Of a DNA stretch of 64,000 nucleotides, positions 1 through 10,989 are shown piece after piece. Each line of letters opens with the position of its first letter. Positions within the stretch are counted from its first letter, which is position 1. A model generated the notes under the pieces. That model was given only the letters and a program-made list of their open reading frames with translations, did not search any database and was not told the origin of the DNA. Location: positions 22,453,289 through 22,517,288 of the forward strand of contig CM037783.1 in assembly GCA_021229015.1 (NCBI GenBank), written 5' to 3'. A program made the position numbers and the translations under genes. Source of the DNA: Solen grandis (taxonomy: Eukaryota > Mollusca > Bivalvia > Adapedonta > Solenidae).

Positions 1-330
1 TATCTTATTTTCCATGTAACTTTCTTATATGAAGTCCAATTTCAATAAACTTGGTACCGTTAGAAAGCTCTTAAAACATGCTACATTTTATACGCATAAT
101 GTATAAACTTATCTTCAGTCGTTTCTGAGATATTGACTGTTAAACCTCAAGAAATCAGCATATTATCAGCAAAATTAGCTTCATTTCATTTAGTTTTCTT
201 GCTTTTAACTTTGTATTGCGTAAACCAATTTTAATAAACTAAATATTTTTGGAAACGTCAATTATTCAGCTATAATTCTTATTCATACATATATTTACAA
301 AAATCGATATTTATTGAGATATGGCTACAT
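1..330. repeat. First copy of a 2.78-kb-spaced direct repeat
   Basis: Bases 1-236 recur at 2784-3019 without indels and with only about four mismatches, an offset of 2783. The copy at 2784 is cut off by the N gap. No coding potential is seen. This is either one end of a 2.78-kb tandem array or the signature of overlapping contig ends at a scaffold join. Confidence 0.8.
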
Positions 331-339
331 ATATGCAGT

Positions 340-1790
340 AGGGGTGACATCAAAATTTCCTCACGTGCCTAATAACCCATAAAAATTTCATCGTCCTAGG
401 ACTATTGCAACATATTAAAATAAGCGTTAAGTTAGGAAGAAGAAAAGAATAATAATAATAAACAAATGACGTCACGTGACGTCATATGACGTTTATTTTC
501 ACATAATTGTTAAGACACCCAGAGACCTACTAACTGACAAAATTTCAACTTTCTATCTCAAATAGGACAGTTTTTATAAGCATTTAAATATTGACGTCAT
601 TGGTTCGAATCTTGGATCCGCCATATATGCTTGGACTTTTCGAATTTTGAAAAACAGACACCGAGATGCACAACTAGAACTTAATATACACATTTTGCGA
701 AAATTTGATGAAAATCGGCCCATTAATAATGGCTCTGGACCGTGTACAATCTTTCGTAGTCAATTTCAAATGTGACGTCATATGACGTCATAGGCTTCTG
801 AAAATCATTGAAATCGAAATTTCAGTATCTGATGCATGCGGGGTTAAATTTTCATTGCCCTTCGAAAATTTCAACATATAGAAATAATCTTGTTAGTATT
901 AGAAATTCATTATCATATAATGACGTCACGTGACGTCATATGACATTTATTTTCAGAAAATGTTTAAGACTCTCAGAGACCTATATACTGACTCAATATC
1001 ATCTTTCTATCTCAAATAGGACCGATTTTATAAGAATTTGAAAATTTATGACCTTGGTTCGAATCTTGGAATCGCTATAGAACCTTGGACTTTTCGAATT
1101 TTTGAGAAACGGACACCGGCATGCACAACTAGAACTTAATATACACATTTTGTGAAAATTTGATGAAAATTGGTTCATTAATAATGGCTCTGGACCGCGT
1201 ACAAACTTTTGTAGGTTATTTCACGTGTGACGTCATATGACGTCATAGAGATATGAAAATCATAGAATTCAAAATAACATCTCTTGAAGAATATGACATC
1301 AAAATTTACTTGTCCTTGGACCATATTAACATATTAAAGTATGTGTTTAAAAATTAGAAATTTGATGACGTCACAAGACGTCCATTTTCACAAGTTATTT
1401 AAATCTATCGGAGATCTATATACTGACAAAATATCAACCTTCTCTCTCATTTAGGGACGATTTTATGAGCATTTATCAATTTGACGTCCTTGGTTTGAAT
1501 CTTGCATTCGCCATAGAACCTTGGGCTTTTCGAATTTTGAAAAACGGACATCGAGATGCACAACTTGAACATAATATACACATTCTGTGGAAATTTGATA
1601 AAAATCGGTTTATTAATTTTGGCTCTGGACCGCGTACAAACTTTTGTAGCAATTTACCAAGTGTGACGTCATATGACGTTATAGGCATTTAAAAATTGTA
1701 GAATCTTTAATTACGAATATGAATAATATGCCATCGAAATTTCATTCTCCTAGGACGATGGCAACATATGAAAATCCTTGAGGAAGAAAA
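340..1790. repeat. Tandem ~450-bp repeat with TGACGTCA palindromes
   Basis: Three and a half diverged copies of a ~445-455 bp unit. Landmark sequences recur at regular spacing: the segment with GATGCACAACTAGAACTTAA near 665, 1118 and 1555, and GGCTCTGGACCG near 731, 1181 and 1621. Each unit carries two clusters of the perfect palindrome TGACGTCA: 467-474, 477-484, 773-780, 783-790, 921-928, 931-938, 1228-1235, 1238-1245, 1366-1373 and 1664-1671. TGACGTCA is the consensus CREB/ATF site, but its placement inside a repeat means it may have no regulatory role. Short open frames here are not conserved between copies and are not called as genes. Confidence 0.85.
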
Positions 1791-1791
1791 G

Positions 1792-1827
<36 letters not shown>

Positions 1828-1830
1828 AAT
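1787..1830. repeat. (AAT)n microsatellite
   Basis: An AAT/ATA trinucleotide run sits at the end of the ~450-bp array, directly before the hairpin cluster. A shorter run of the same kind lies at 449-462 in an earlier unit. Confidence 0.85.
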
Positions 1831-1848
1831 AAACAGAACAAACCCAAT

Positions 1849-1965
1849 AGGACTTTCTGCTTTAGGCAGAAAGTCCTAATAATAATAAACATAACAAACC
1901 CAATAGGACTTTCTGCTTGAGGCAGAAAGTCCTAATAACTAGATGTCATTCGTTTAAACGAATGA
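1849..1965. repeat. Cluster of three hairpins
   Basis: Two near-identical stem-loops pair AGGACTTTCTGC with GCAGAAAGTCCT (1849-1860 with 1866-1877; 1905-1916 with 1922-1933), separated by a repeated spacer containing ACAAACCCAATAGG. They are followed by a perfect 20-bp palindrome at 1946-1965 (TCATTCGTTTAAACGAATGA) and another copy of the arm AGGACTTTCTGC at 1967-1978. This looks like the end of a mobile element. No family name can be given from the sequence. Confidence 0.8.
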
Positions 1966-1989
1966 TAGGACTTTCTGCAACATCTGCTT

Positions 1990-2783
1990 TATATAGTATA
2001 TATAGAAGATGACATAACAGATAATCTGTCCAAATTGCAACTTTCTATCTCCTCTATTTCTATATAAAATAGCACAAATAGAACACATTCTGTGAATTTT
2101 AATAAAAGTCCGCCCATATCTTGCACATGTAGTTTACATACAAAATTTATACTATGTCATATGACATGAAAGAAAAATGAAACAGTGTTCAAATGTAAGT
2201 TTCTAACTTTCATCACACATAGAATTTCATCACTCCAGCTCAGTTGTAACCTTGTTTAATTTTAGCCTCAGTAGGAAGAAGTATTGAATATTTGTATAGT
2301 GCTATATCCTTTCGACACCTGTAACGTAGTTAATCGTATTTAGCGATTTTGGCGTGTTTGGGCTTCCGTAGTTTTGCCATAAATTCCTGGAATTTCGAAC
2401 TATGGTGATATTTTGAAAGGTAACATCCCAGCCTACAAACTGATGCAATATGAATATCGTTAGCATAACAATGCAGTTTTTAGATGGTCTAAAATGTGGG
2501 GCTGCGTGTGAATTTTTCAAGGCTTCTAAACTGCTCGCTAGCTACATAGTGTTGCAAATACGGATTTTTGTCTTGTGCCGTTGTACATGTATTAACTTCA
2601 ATGCTTATTTTGGAAACAGTCAACATTCGACAAAAAACAACAACAAAAAAACCCAACAAAATCAAGATATAGCCCATCAATTGCAATTTGATTTTTTTTT
2701 TTTTAAGTCGTTGCGCAAGTATTTAAGCTTGGTGAACCCTGCGCGTGACCTTTTCCATATTTTTATGATGCATGATTATGAAA
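1990..2783. other. No gene seen; AT-rich spacer
   Basis: No recognisable protein, RNA or repeat boundary was found. Small open frames on both strands have biased, low-complexity composition and no recognisable domain. Confidence 0.5.
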
Positions 2784-3019
2784 TATCTTATTTTCCATGT
2801 AACCTTCTTATATGAAGTCCAATTTCAATAAACTTGGTACCGTTAGAAAGCTCTTAAAACATGCTACATTTTATACGCATAATGTATAAACTTATCTTCA
2901 GTCGTTTCTGAGATATTGACTGTTAAACCTCAAGAAAACAGCATATTATCAGCAAAATTAGCTTCATTTCATTTAGTTTTTTTGCTTATAACTTTGTATT
3001 GCGTAAACCAATTTTAATA
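2784..3019. repeat. Second copy of window bases 1-236
   Basis: About 98% identical to 1-236 with no indels. The match runs up to the first N, so the unit continues into the gap. Confidence 0.9.
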
Positions 3020-3119
3020 NNNNNNNNNNNNNNNNNNNNNNNNNNNNNNNNNNNNNNNNNNNNNNNNNNNNNNNNNNNNNNNNNNNNNNNNNNNNNNNNN
3101 NNNNNNNNNNNNNNNNNNN
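3020..3119. other. Assembly gap (100 N)
   Basis: Exactly 100 N, the usual placeholder for a gap of unknown size. It removes the 5' end of the retrotransposon ORF that follows. Confidence 0.99.
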
Positions 3120-3121
3120 AG

Positions 3122-6100
3122 AGTTGCTCTGCTGGAAATCAGATTCGACGCACAGAAGTTACTTCTGGTGAGACGGAAGAGGTGGCTAGTCAGGACCAAA
3201 CCCACAGTACTAGCGACGTCTTTGTTGATGATGCTCAGCAGGACAGGTCACAGATGGCGCAGGAGAATCGGAGATCTCAACAGAATACCACAGATCCGCA
3301 ACGCAAAGACAGCGTGCTATGGCCCAAAGGACACGAGAAAGAAGAATGGAGGAAGTTTGATGAAGATTTGGATGTCATCTTGAACTCAGTTCTGCAAGGA
3401 CCAGTGGAGAGAAGAATTAATATACTAACAACAGTGGCATACAACATAGGTAAAGAGCGGTTTGGAATTCAGCAGAAGAAAGGAGGTAGTCAGCCATCAA
3501 GAGAGAACAGACGAGAGAGGGAAACCAAGAATGCCAGAAAAGAGCTGAACAGTTTGAAACGGAGGTTTCGGAAGGCACCTGAGACAGAGAGAATAGGTCT
3601 TCAGCAGTTAAGAGAGGACATCAGAGGGAAGTTGAAGAGACTCAGGAAGGCTGAGCGTTTGCGAACTGGGAGGAAAACCAGAGCCAAGAGAAGGGCCCAA
3701 TTTGTCAAAGACCCCTTCAAGTTCACCCGCACGCTACTTAGTGATGAGCGTTCGGGGAGAATGGAAAGTACCCTGGAAGACATCCAGCAGCATCTTCACA
3801 AGACGCACAGCGATCCTGAGAGAGACATACCTCTAGGCAGATGCCCAAGAGTAGAAGAAGTGCCTTTACCGGATACCCATTTCGATATGCAGGAGCCATC
3901 CTGGAAGGAAGTCAAGGAGGTTGTGCACAAGGCTAGAGCAGGTTCGGCACCTGGACCAAGCGGGATAACCTACTCTGTGTACAAGCATTGCCCACTGTTG
4001 CTACGGCGCTTATGGGGGCTTATCAGGATACTCTGGAAGAAAGGCATGATCCCAGATTCCTGGAAAAGAGCAGAGGGTTGTTTCATCCCAAAAGAGAAAG
4101 AATCCAGGACTGTAGACCAGTTCAGAACTATCTCCTTGCTGAGTGTTGAGTGCAAGATCTTCTTCGCTGTTATGGCCAAGAGGTTGACTACTTACCTGAC
4201 TGGCAACAAGTATGTGGACACATCAGCTCAGAAAGGTGCCATTCCAGGATTCTCAGGTTGCATTGAACACATCAGTCTACTGAGCCAGATGATGCGCGAG
4301 GCAAAGGCTGAAAAGGGGGACCTTACTGTGGTGTGGCTGGACCTAGCCAATGCTTATGGAAGCATTCCACACAAGTTGATTGAAGAGGCACTTCGCCACT
4401 ACCATGTCCCAGAACAAGTCCAGACAATGATAAGCCAGTACTTTAGCGGCATGAGAATCCGCTTCACAGCTGGAGACACCACAACAGCATGGCAAGACCT
4501 GGAGAAAGGGATAGTGACAGGATGTACTGTATCGCCCATCCTGTTTATCATGGGCATGAACATCATCATGAAGGCAGGGGAGAGAGAGACCCGTGGACCA
4601 AGAATGAAGTCGGGATCATACCAGCCAGTTTTGAGAGGGTTCATGGATGACCTTACAGCCACGACCACGTCCATTGTACAGGCACGTTGGGCCCTGAAGG
4701 CACTGGATGATTCTGTAACATGGGCGCGAATGAAATTCAAGCCGAAGAAATCCAGATTTGTGGTCATAAAGAAAGGCTGCCTTATCAGCAATGTCACCAT
4801 GAGGATACAGGGGGAAGAGATACCACTGCTTGTTGACAACCCTGTGAAAGCACTTGGAAAGTGGTATGACGACTCTCTCGGTGACAAGAGAAACGTGGAC
4901 AACATTAAGACCCTAGCATCTACATGGCTTATGAAGGTAGACAAGTCTGGTCTCCCAGGAAAGTACAAGGCCTGGATGTACCAGCATGGTATACTCCCAC
5001 GGTTAACATGGCATCTCACACTTTATGAGATTCCCACATCCATGGTTGAGGCACTAGAGAGGAAGATCAATCAGAAGCTCAGGAGGTGGCTAGGAGTTCC
5101 TCCAAGTTTTTGTGCCATAGGCCTGTATAGCAGATCAAGTCAGCTACAACTACCACTGTCGTCGGTGGTTGAGGAGTTCAAGGTTGCTAAATGCAGGCTT
5201 GTCTTGACACTGAGAAATTCCGCAGACCCGAAGGTCAGAGACGCAGGAGTAGTTACCCGATCAGGAAGAAAGTGGTCAGCAAGCTCATCCGTTGCTGAAG
5301 CAGAGAGCTCACTTCAGCTCAAAGATGTCATCGGGAACACTTGCATTGGCCGTCAGGGGATTGGAATGTCACAATTCAAAGAATGGAAGAAGGCTCAGGG
5401 TAAAGAGAAGAGAGACATGGTTCTTGGAGAAGTGAGACAAGGGGAGGAGCAGAGAAGAAGAAGCAAGGCAGTTGAGTTAGGTAAACAAGGGGCGTGGACG
5501 AGATGGAACTTACCAGAACGTCAGGTGTCCTGGTCACAGCTGTGGAAGCTAGAACCAGCGAGGATTTCCTTCTTGCTCCGGTTAGTGTACGACACACTAC
5601 CATCGCCTGCAAACCTTCACACCTGGGGTCTGACAGAAGACCCATCATGTCACCTATACGGAGGACTCGCAACAATGGCGCACATCCTGTCTGGGTGTAA
5701 GACAGCTCTACAGCAGGGCAGGTACCGCTGGCGACATGACCAGGTTCTAGCAGTCCTGGCAGACAGCCTTGAGAAAGAGAGGAAGCAGAAGAGAGTAGTT
5801 GGAGGGAAGCAGCACTCCATACAGTTTGTGAAGGCCGGCCAAGTGAAGTCGAATGCACAGGGAGAGCAGCTGGGAATTCTCCACCAAGCACCGTCATGGG
5901 AGATGAGAGCAGATCTGAGGAAGAAGCTTGTGTTCCCAGATGTTGTTCAAACCAGCCTTAGACCAGACATTGTGATATGGTCGGAACTCAGCAGGAAGAT
6001 CATCATGATCGAACTGACCGTACCCTGGGAAGACGCGTGCGAGGAGGCCCACGAGAGAAAAAGTGCCAAATATGCACTGTTAGCTGACTCGTGTAGGCAG

Positions 6101-6310
6101 AAAGGTTGGAGTGCTTGGGTTCTTCCAGTGGAAGTTGGGGCCAGAGGTTTTCCAGCACAGTATGTCTGGAGGATGTACCAGAAGATTGGCATGACAGGAA
6201 CCAAGAGGAAGGCAGCTATCAAACACCTGGCTGATGCTGCAGAAAGAGCATCATGTTGGCTCTGGTTTAGAAGAGAAGAGCCATCCTGGAGACCTGACAA
6301 TAGCGGGTAG
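3122..6310 (+). CDS. RLE-type non-LTR retrotransposon polyprotein (5' cut by gap)
   Basis: Reverse transcriptase plus endonuclease for target-primed insertion of a LINE. The frame is open for 1062 codons from the gap edge to TAG at 6308. Residues 1-230 are charged and basic. The RT follows: IPGFSGCIEH near 372, motif A VWLDLANAYG near 403, motif B GIVTGCTVSPILF near 462, and the catalytic box GFMDDL near 505, which keeps both aspartates of the [FY]xDD core. A CCHC-like knuckle near 842 and a restriction-like endonuclease near 947 (RPD, 14 residues, then ELT) place it with the R2/R4/NeSL/Hero-type LINEs rather than APE-type ones. The N-terminal DNA-binding fingers expected in that group are absent, probably in the gap. 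One knuckle cysteine is tyrosine (CHLYGG), so activity is doubtful although there is no stop or frameshift. Clade assignment is uncertain. Confidence 0.93.
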   Translation, partial: SCSAGNQIRRTEVTSGETEEVASQDQTHSTSDVFVDDAQQDRSQMAQENRRSQQNTTDPQRKDSVLWPKGHEKEEWRKFDEDLDVILNSVLQGPVERRINILTTVAYNIGKERFGIQQKKGGSQPSRENRRERETKNARKELNSLKRRFRKAPETERIGLQQLREDIRGKLKRLRKAERLRTGRKTRAKRRAQFVKDPFKFTRTLLSDERSGRMESTLEDIQQHLHKTHSDPERDIPLGRCPRVEEVPLPDTHFDMQEPSWKEVKEVVHKARAGSAPGPSGITYSVYKHCPLLLRRLWGLIRILWKKGMIPDSWKRAEGCFIPKEKESRTVDQFRTISLLSVECKIFFAVMAKRLTTYLTGNKYVDTSAQKGAIPGFSGCIEHISLLSQMMREAKAEKGDLTVVWLDLANAYGSIPHKLIEEALRHYHVPEQVQTMISQYFSGMRIRFTAGDTTTAWQDLEKGIVTGCTVSPILFIMGMNIIMKAGERETRGPRMKSGSYQPVLRGFMDDLTATTTSIVQARWALKALDDSVTWARMKFKPKKSRFVVIKKGCLISNVTMRIQGEEIPLLVDNPVKALGKWYDDSLGDKRNVDNIKTLASTWLMKVDKSGLPGKYKAWMYQHGILPRLTWHLTLYEIPTSMVEALERKINQKLRRWLGVPPSFCAIGLYSRSSQLQLPLSSVVEEFKVAKCRLVLTLRNSADPKVRDAGVVTRSGRKWSASSSVAEAESSLQLKDVIGNTCIGRQGIGMSQFKEWKKAQGKEKRDMVLGEVRQGEEQRRRSKAVELGKQGAWTRWNLPERQVSWSQLWKLEPARISFLLRLVYDTLPSPANLHTWGLTEDPSCHLYGGLATMAHILSGCKTALQQGRYRWRHDQVLAVLADSLEKERKQKRVVGGKQHSIQFVKAGQVKSNAQGEQLGILHQAPSWEMRADLRKKLVFPDVVQTSLRPDIVIWSELSRKIIMIELTVPWEDACEEAHERKSAKYALLADSCRQKGWSAWVLPVEVGARGFPAQYVWRMYQKIGMTGTKRKAAIKHLADAAERASCWLWFRREEPSWRPDNSG

Positions 6311-6490
6311 TGAACAGTCACTGCCGACCCCGTCAACCTGAGGATGTAGTGGAAAAGGGGTCCAAACATCCTGTGATGGTTGAAGTCCACCTGATGACGC
6401 TTGTCATTTGCAGTCTCCAGGAGTTCATCATCATGATCGTCAGAGAACAGTCCATACTGAAGCAGCAGTGAGTACCCTACATCAGCAGTA
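6311..6490 (+). mobile_element. Probable 3' UTR of the RLE-type LINE
   Basis: GC-richer sequence with codon-like composition continues after the stop until about 6490. The flank then becomes AT-rich. No poly-A tail or target duplication was identified, so the exact 3' end is unknown. Confidence 0.45.
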
Positions 6491-6599
6491 ACCTGTATGA
6501 AGAAGTTAATAATGGAAATATGTAATGATTTAAATATACACATGACACAGACAGAACATAACTTCATACATGTCAACATGAATTGTGCTTAAAACATAA

Positions 6600-7240
6600 T
6601 GTACCGTTACAACAATATGGTACCGGAAGCACCTGCTTCCGGGTTATCGTATTCTATTATCTAACCGATTTTCCCGAGGTGGGCGTTTACCGTGCAATAT
6701 GACCAACTCTTGTCGAGTCTATTTTCAGGACTTCACCAATATTAACGAGGGAGAAATGAAAAACATGAAACTTTTTTTATTATTTCTGTTAATCATCTGT
6801 GAACGAGCTGTTTTAAAAGACAGTTGTTTATTTTAAAAACATTTATGTATTTTGCAAAGCTTCGTATGTCTCTTAAAGCTGCTCGTTTACAGATGGCTGT
6901 TGACTAAGTACATGTATTTGACTTTATTACGGATGCATAATCACCCAATGCAACCATTTGTGATTGAAAAAATGGATATTTTCTCCAGCACAGGCAACAG
7001 CGTCACAATGGTGTTGACGCTATTTTTAGAATCATAAAAATGTATATTTAGAATTTTTAAATGCTTGTGCAGTCACTCTTCGAGCAACCAGCTGAACTCT
7101 TGAGCACCTGCTTCAGAGATATCGTTTTCTATGCTCAACCGATACCTCGAAATAGGCGTTTACGAAAATAGCGTTTTCTCATGCAATGTTACCTACACTT
7201 ATGAGTTTATTTATGAGTAAGTATTTAACAAAATAAACAA
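6600..7240. repeat. Two diverged copies of a short module ~470 bp apart
   Basis: Around 6625-6690 and 7100-7170 the same ordered blocks occur: GCACCTGCTTC, then TATCGT.TTCTAT, then ACCGAT..., then GGCGTTTAC. Both are followed by a motif like AAYAAGGGAGA. The intervening bases have diverged. The copies are direct repeats of unknown origin. Confidence 0.5.
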
Positions 7241-8226
7241 GGGAGAGTAGATTTTTTTCTTTTCTTCTTTTTATTTATTTTTTTTTTTTTTACCGAGTTG
7301 CTTTAAATCGGGAAACTGATGATCATGAAACTCCTGATGTCAGAACTAAGATGACAATTAGCACCCTAAAATCCTCGCAAGGATATTATATCACATTTGC
7401 ATATTATTATGTTTTACGACATGTTTAAAAGCGTTAATGGTCTTCTTGTCGCGTGTCGGAGAGGGTATGATAAAGTAACCCGCAAAGTACACCGAACGTT
7501 TTGTTGTACCCCTTTGCTTTCTGTGTATATTGTGAGGTAACCGAGACATGTTGCACAACCGGTATCTGCCCGACGTCGAGTCGTGTTTCACTATCAGTAT
7601 CGACCCGACATCGTGAAGTTTTGCACTACCTGCCCGACATCGAGACGTGATTTGCACTACTTCGTCGGACACCCACCGTCAATTCATTCCGCTACTCTCA
7701 AATCATCGACCGTGGGATTTCCAAGCACGTTAATATATAAGCCAATCAAAATGACGTTTAGCATTTTAGGTACCCTCCAAGTTGAGGTAAGAACACCGGG
7801 GGATATATCATATCGGATAAAGGATGTTACGATACAAGCATTCTGATTGGTTAACATAATGTTATCCTGCATCCAGTCGGCCATCCGTAGGCTACCGGGT
7901 TTTCGATCCCAAAAAACGAAATGGTTGTGAAAAATAAAATAAAAAAATAAATAAAACACTGCTGATGGTTGGAGAGTAGCGTAATAAGCAGATAATGGTT
8001 GCCGTATTACTACTACTACTAATAATAATGACAAATAATGAATAAGTGCCCGGTATTACAATATTATTCCTAGGTCTCTAGATTGCTTTCATATACCGTC
8101 ATCACGAGCGCACCTTACCGCAGCGGCCATTTTGGGGGTCAAAAAGTCTGCAAATTTCAAATCAATAAAATTCAAGGATTACAAGATGAACTGGTTTACC
8201 GGTGTATGAACTATACTGATAATATA
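7241..8226. other. No gene seen
   Basis: Contains a T-rich run (7251-7291), a short imperfect repeat of CCCGACRTCG with ~30-bp spacing (7566-7650), an A-rich run (7930-7956) and a trinucleotide run (8008-8030). No domain was recognised in any frame. Confidence 0.5.
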
Positions 8227-9254
8227 TACACCAATACACTTTACATGTACTGTACACCAATACACTTTACATGTACTGTACACCGATACACTTTACAGGT
8301 ACTGTACACCAATACACTTTAAATGTACTGTACACCGATACACTTTACATGTACTGTACACCAATACACTTTACATGTACTGTACACCAATACACTTTAC
8401 ATGTACTGTACACCAATACACTTTACATGTACTGTACACCAATACACTTTACATGTACTGTACACCAATACACTTTACATGTACTGTACACCAATACACT
8501 TTACATGTACTGTACACCAATACACTTTACATGTACTGTACACCAATACACTTTACATGTACTGTACACCAATACACTTTACATGTACTGTACACCAATA
8601 CACTTTACATGTACTGTACACCGATACACTTTACATGTACTGTACACCAATACACTTTACATGTACTGTACACCAATACACTTTACATGTACTGTACACC
8701 AATACACTTTACATGTACTGTACACCAATACACTTTACATGTACTGTACACCGATACACTTTACATGTACTGTACACCAATACACTTTACATGTACTGTA
8801 CACCAATACACTTTAAATGTACTGTACACCAATACACTTTACATATGTACTGTACACCAATACACTTTACATGTACTGTACACCAATACACTTTACATAT
8901 GTACTGTACACCAATACACTTTACATGTACTGTACACCAATACACTTTAAATGTACTGTACACCAATACACTTTACATATGTACTGTACACCAATACACT
9001 TTACATGTACTGTACACCAATACACTTTACATGTACTGTACACCAATACACTTTACATATGTACTGTACACCAATACACTTTACATGTACTGTACACCAA
9101 TACACTTTACATATGTACTGTACACCAATACACTTTACATATGTACTGTACACCAATACACTTTACATGTACTGTACACCAATACACTTTACATGTACTG
9201 TACACCAATACACTTTACATATGTACTGTACACCAATACACTTTACATGTACTG
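8227..9254. repeat. Minisatellite, 39 units of 26/28 bp
   Basis: Thirty-two 26-bp and seven 28-bp units built on ACACCAATACACTTTACATG plus TACTGT. The 28-bp form has an extra AT, turning ACATGT into ACATATGT. Single-base variants CCGATAC and TTAAATG are scattered. All long open frames here (up to 325 codons) exist only because the unit lacks stops, so none is a gene. There are no unique spacers, which excludes a CRISPR array. Confidence 0.98.
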
Positions 9255-10302
9255 TACACAACATGAAGTTAGATTTACAACATTTTTATTAATAGTATAA
9301 ACGTTAATATAAAAACAAAATGAATAATTATCAAGTAACTGTTTGATTACGTCATTTGCTTTGAAAATAGAAATAATGTAATGAAGCCTCTCTTTATCTA
9401 TGAGAACGCATGTTTAAGTTCACAATATGACAAAATTAAATGGGGTTCGATTCGGTATAGTTGTTTTTTTAAATATACTTTAATTGAACTTTTCCTTTCC
9501 TCTCATTAATAATTAATTGTACATTAATGCATACACATGTATAGTTAGTGTAAAGTCAATAAATCATGTAATGTCATGACATAACACCAGACTCATGCCA
9601 GCGGTCACGCCCCTCCCACTCCCGCAAAGGGAACGGGGAATTTGACATATGCATTCCATGTACATTACATAATTACGAATATGACTGCAAGTATTTGCCA
9701 TAACATATATATATATAAGTTCTATTTAAAAGTAAAAATCTAAAATAGACATTATGTCAGTATATTTCCGTACAGAATTGCATTGATAATGATACTAATA
9801 AAAAAAGTTCTCTAAAAATAAAAAAAATAAACAGTTCTTATTAATATGTCTAGTTATCACACCTATCTTATCCTTATGCATGACAATTGAAACATAATAA
9901 GTAATACGAGTATTGTTGTTGTTAGGCCGTGAGTAAGATTTAAGAACAGTTATAAGGACTTTAAGTCAAAGCAAATGTTTATATTCTACTGTATAATTAA
10001 AAGTTGTTTGCAGTTTATTTTGATAAGGCAAGGACTCAGTATTTAGGGTAGATATATTAAGACATTTCTATGTGTATATATAGAATCCCTGCATAAGGCT
10101 ATCCTCTTTTCTTGAGATAAAATTGGCATAGGGGTCAAACGTCACGCATAATGAAGAAACTGTTTAATTTCTATCAAGGATTATTCTTGGTTTGACAATT
10201 GTTTTATATGCCAGTATTGCTTCTCTCCATTGTCTCACGGAAGTGTTTGAAAAAAATCCGCTGACCCTTTGGCATATAATGTTAAATATTGATTAAAGTT
10301 AA
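9255..10302. other. No gene seen; AT-rich
   Basis: No exon-like segment or repeat boundary was recognised. Just before 10303 the text TGATTAAAGTTAATATC running into ATCT repeats resembles the 3' end of a LINE, where such tetranucleotide runs often start. That is inference only. Confidence 0.45.
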
Positions 10303-10366
<64 letters not shown>

Positions 10367-10382
10367 AATCAATCAATCAATC
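10303..10382. repeat. (TATC)n then (AATC)n microsatellite
   Basis: About 16 tandem TATC units are followed by four AATC units. This is a pure short tandem repeat and likely length-variable. Confidence 0.97.
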
Positions 10383-10902
10383 TTATAATGCGAGAGACGG
10401 AGCGTGTGTACCAAGAACCGTCTAGGAAGGAAAATTCAGGGATATTTTCGGTGATTTTATATGGTTGGTTTAATTTACCTGACAGTTCACTTGAGTTTTC
10501 TCCCTTCCATCAATTTTGTAACTGAACTGAAAGTAAACAATCAGTCATGTGATATTTGGGCGTTTAAATCAGGAATACCGTAAATTTCACTGACATTTAT
10601 TTCCCGGTAAATATATTTGTTGTCCTTATCTTCTTTGAAAAGATAAAATGGACTGATCAGTCTTTATATCCGAGCAATGTCGAATGATTCCTTTTTCTTT
10701 ATCATTTCCGTGATCAGTCCTTGATTCTAATTTTAGCGCAATGTTTAGCATTTTAGTCATCATACAAGAAAAACATAAATGCGAAGCATCAATGGCAATA
10801 CAAAATAAAGTCATTACAAGAAGTGGTAACTGAAAATATGGACTAAGAAAGTAATCAGAAATTTAATTAAGTAATGATTAACCAAGAAAATGTTGTATAA
10901 CA

Positions 10903-10940
10903 TCATCATCATCATCATCACCTTATCACCATCACCACTT
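10903..10940. repeat. (ATC)n microsatellite
   Basis: A short run of CAT/ATC trinucleotides, slightly interrupted after 10922. Confidence 0.8.
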
Positions 10941-10989
10941 CTATCATATGTATATCTTAACTATTTCTTCTATCAACCTTTCACTTCTG

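Noticed and set aside
4399..5019. 206-codon minus-strand frame
   Set aside because: A shadow of the retrotransposon ORF; no domain.
5376..6579. Minus-strand frames of 173 and 210 codons
   Set aside because: Antisense to the same retrotransposon coding region and its 3' UTR, with no recognisable domain.
8227..9254. CRISPR array or repetitive protein genes
   Set aside because: Units are contiguous with no unique spacers, and the genome is eukaryotic. Open frames reflect a stop-free repeat unit.
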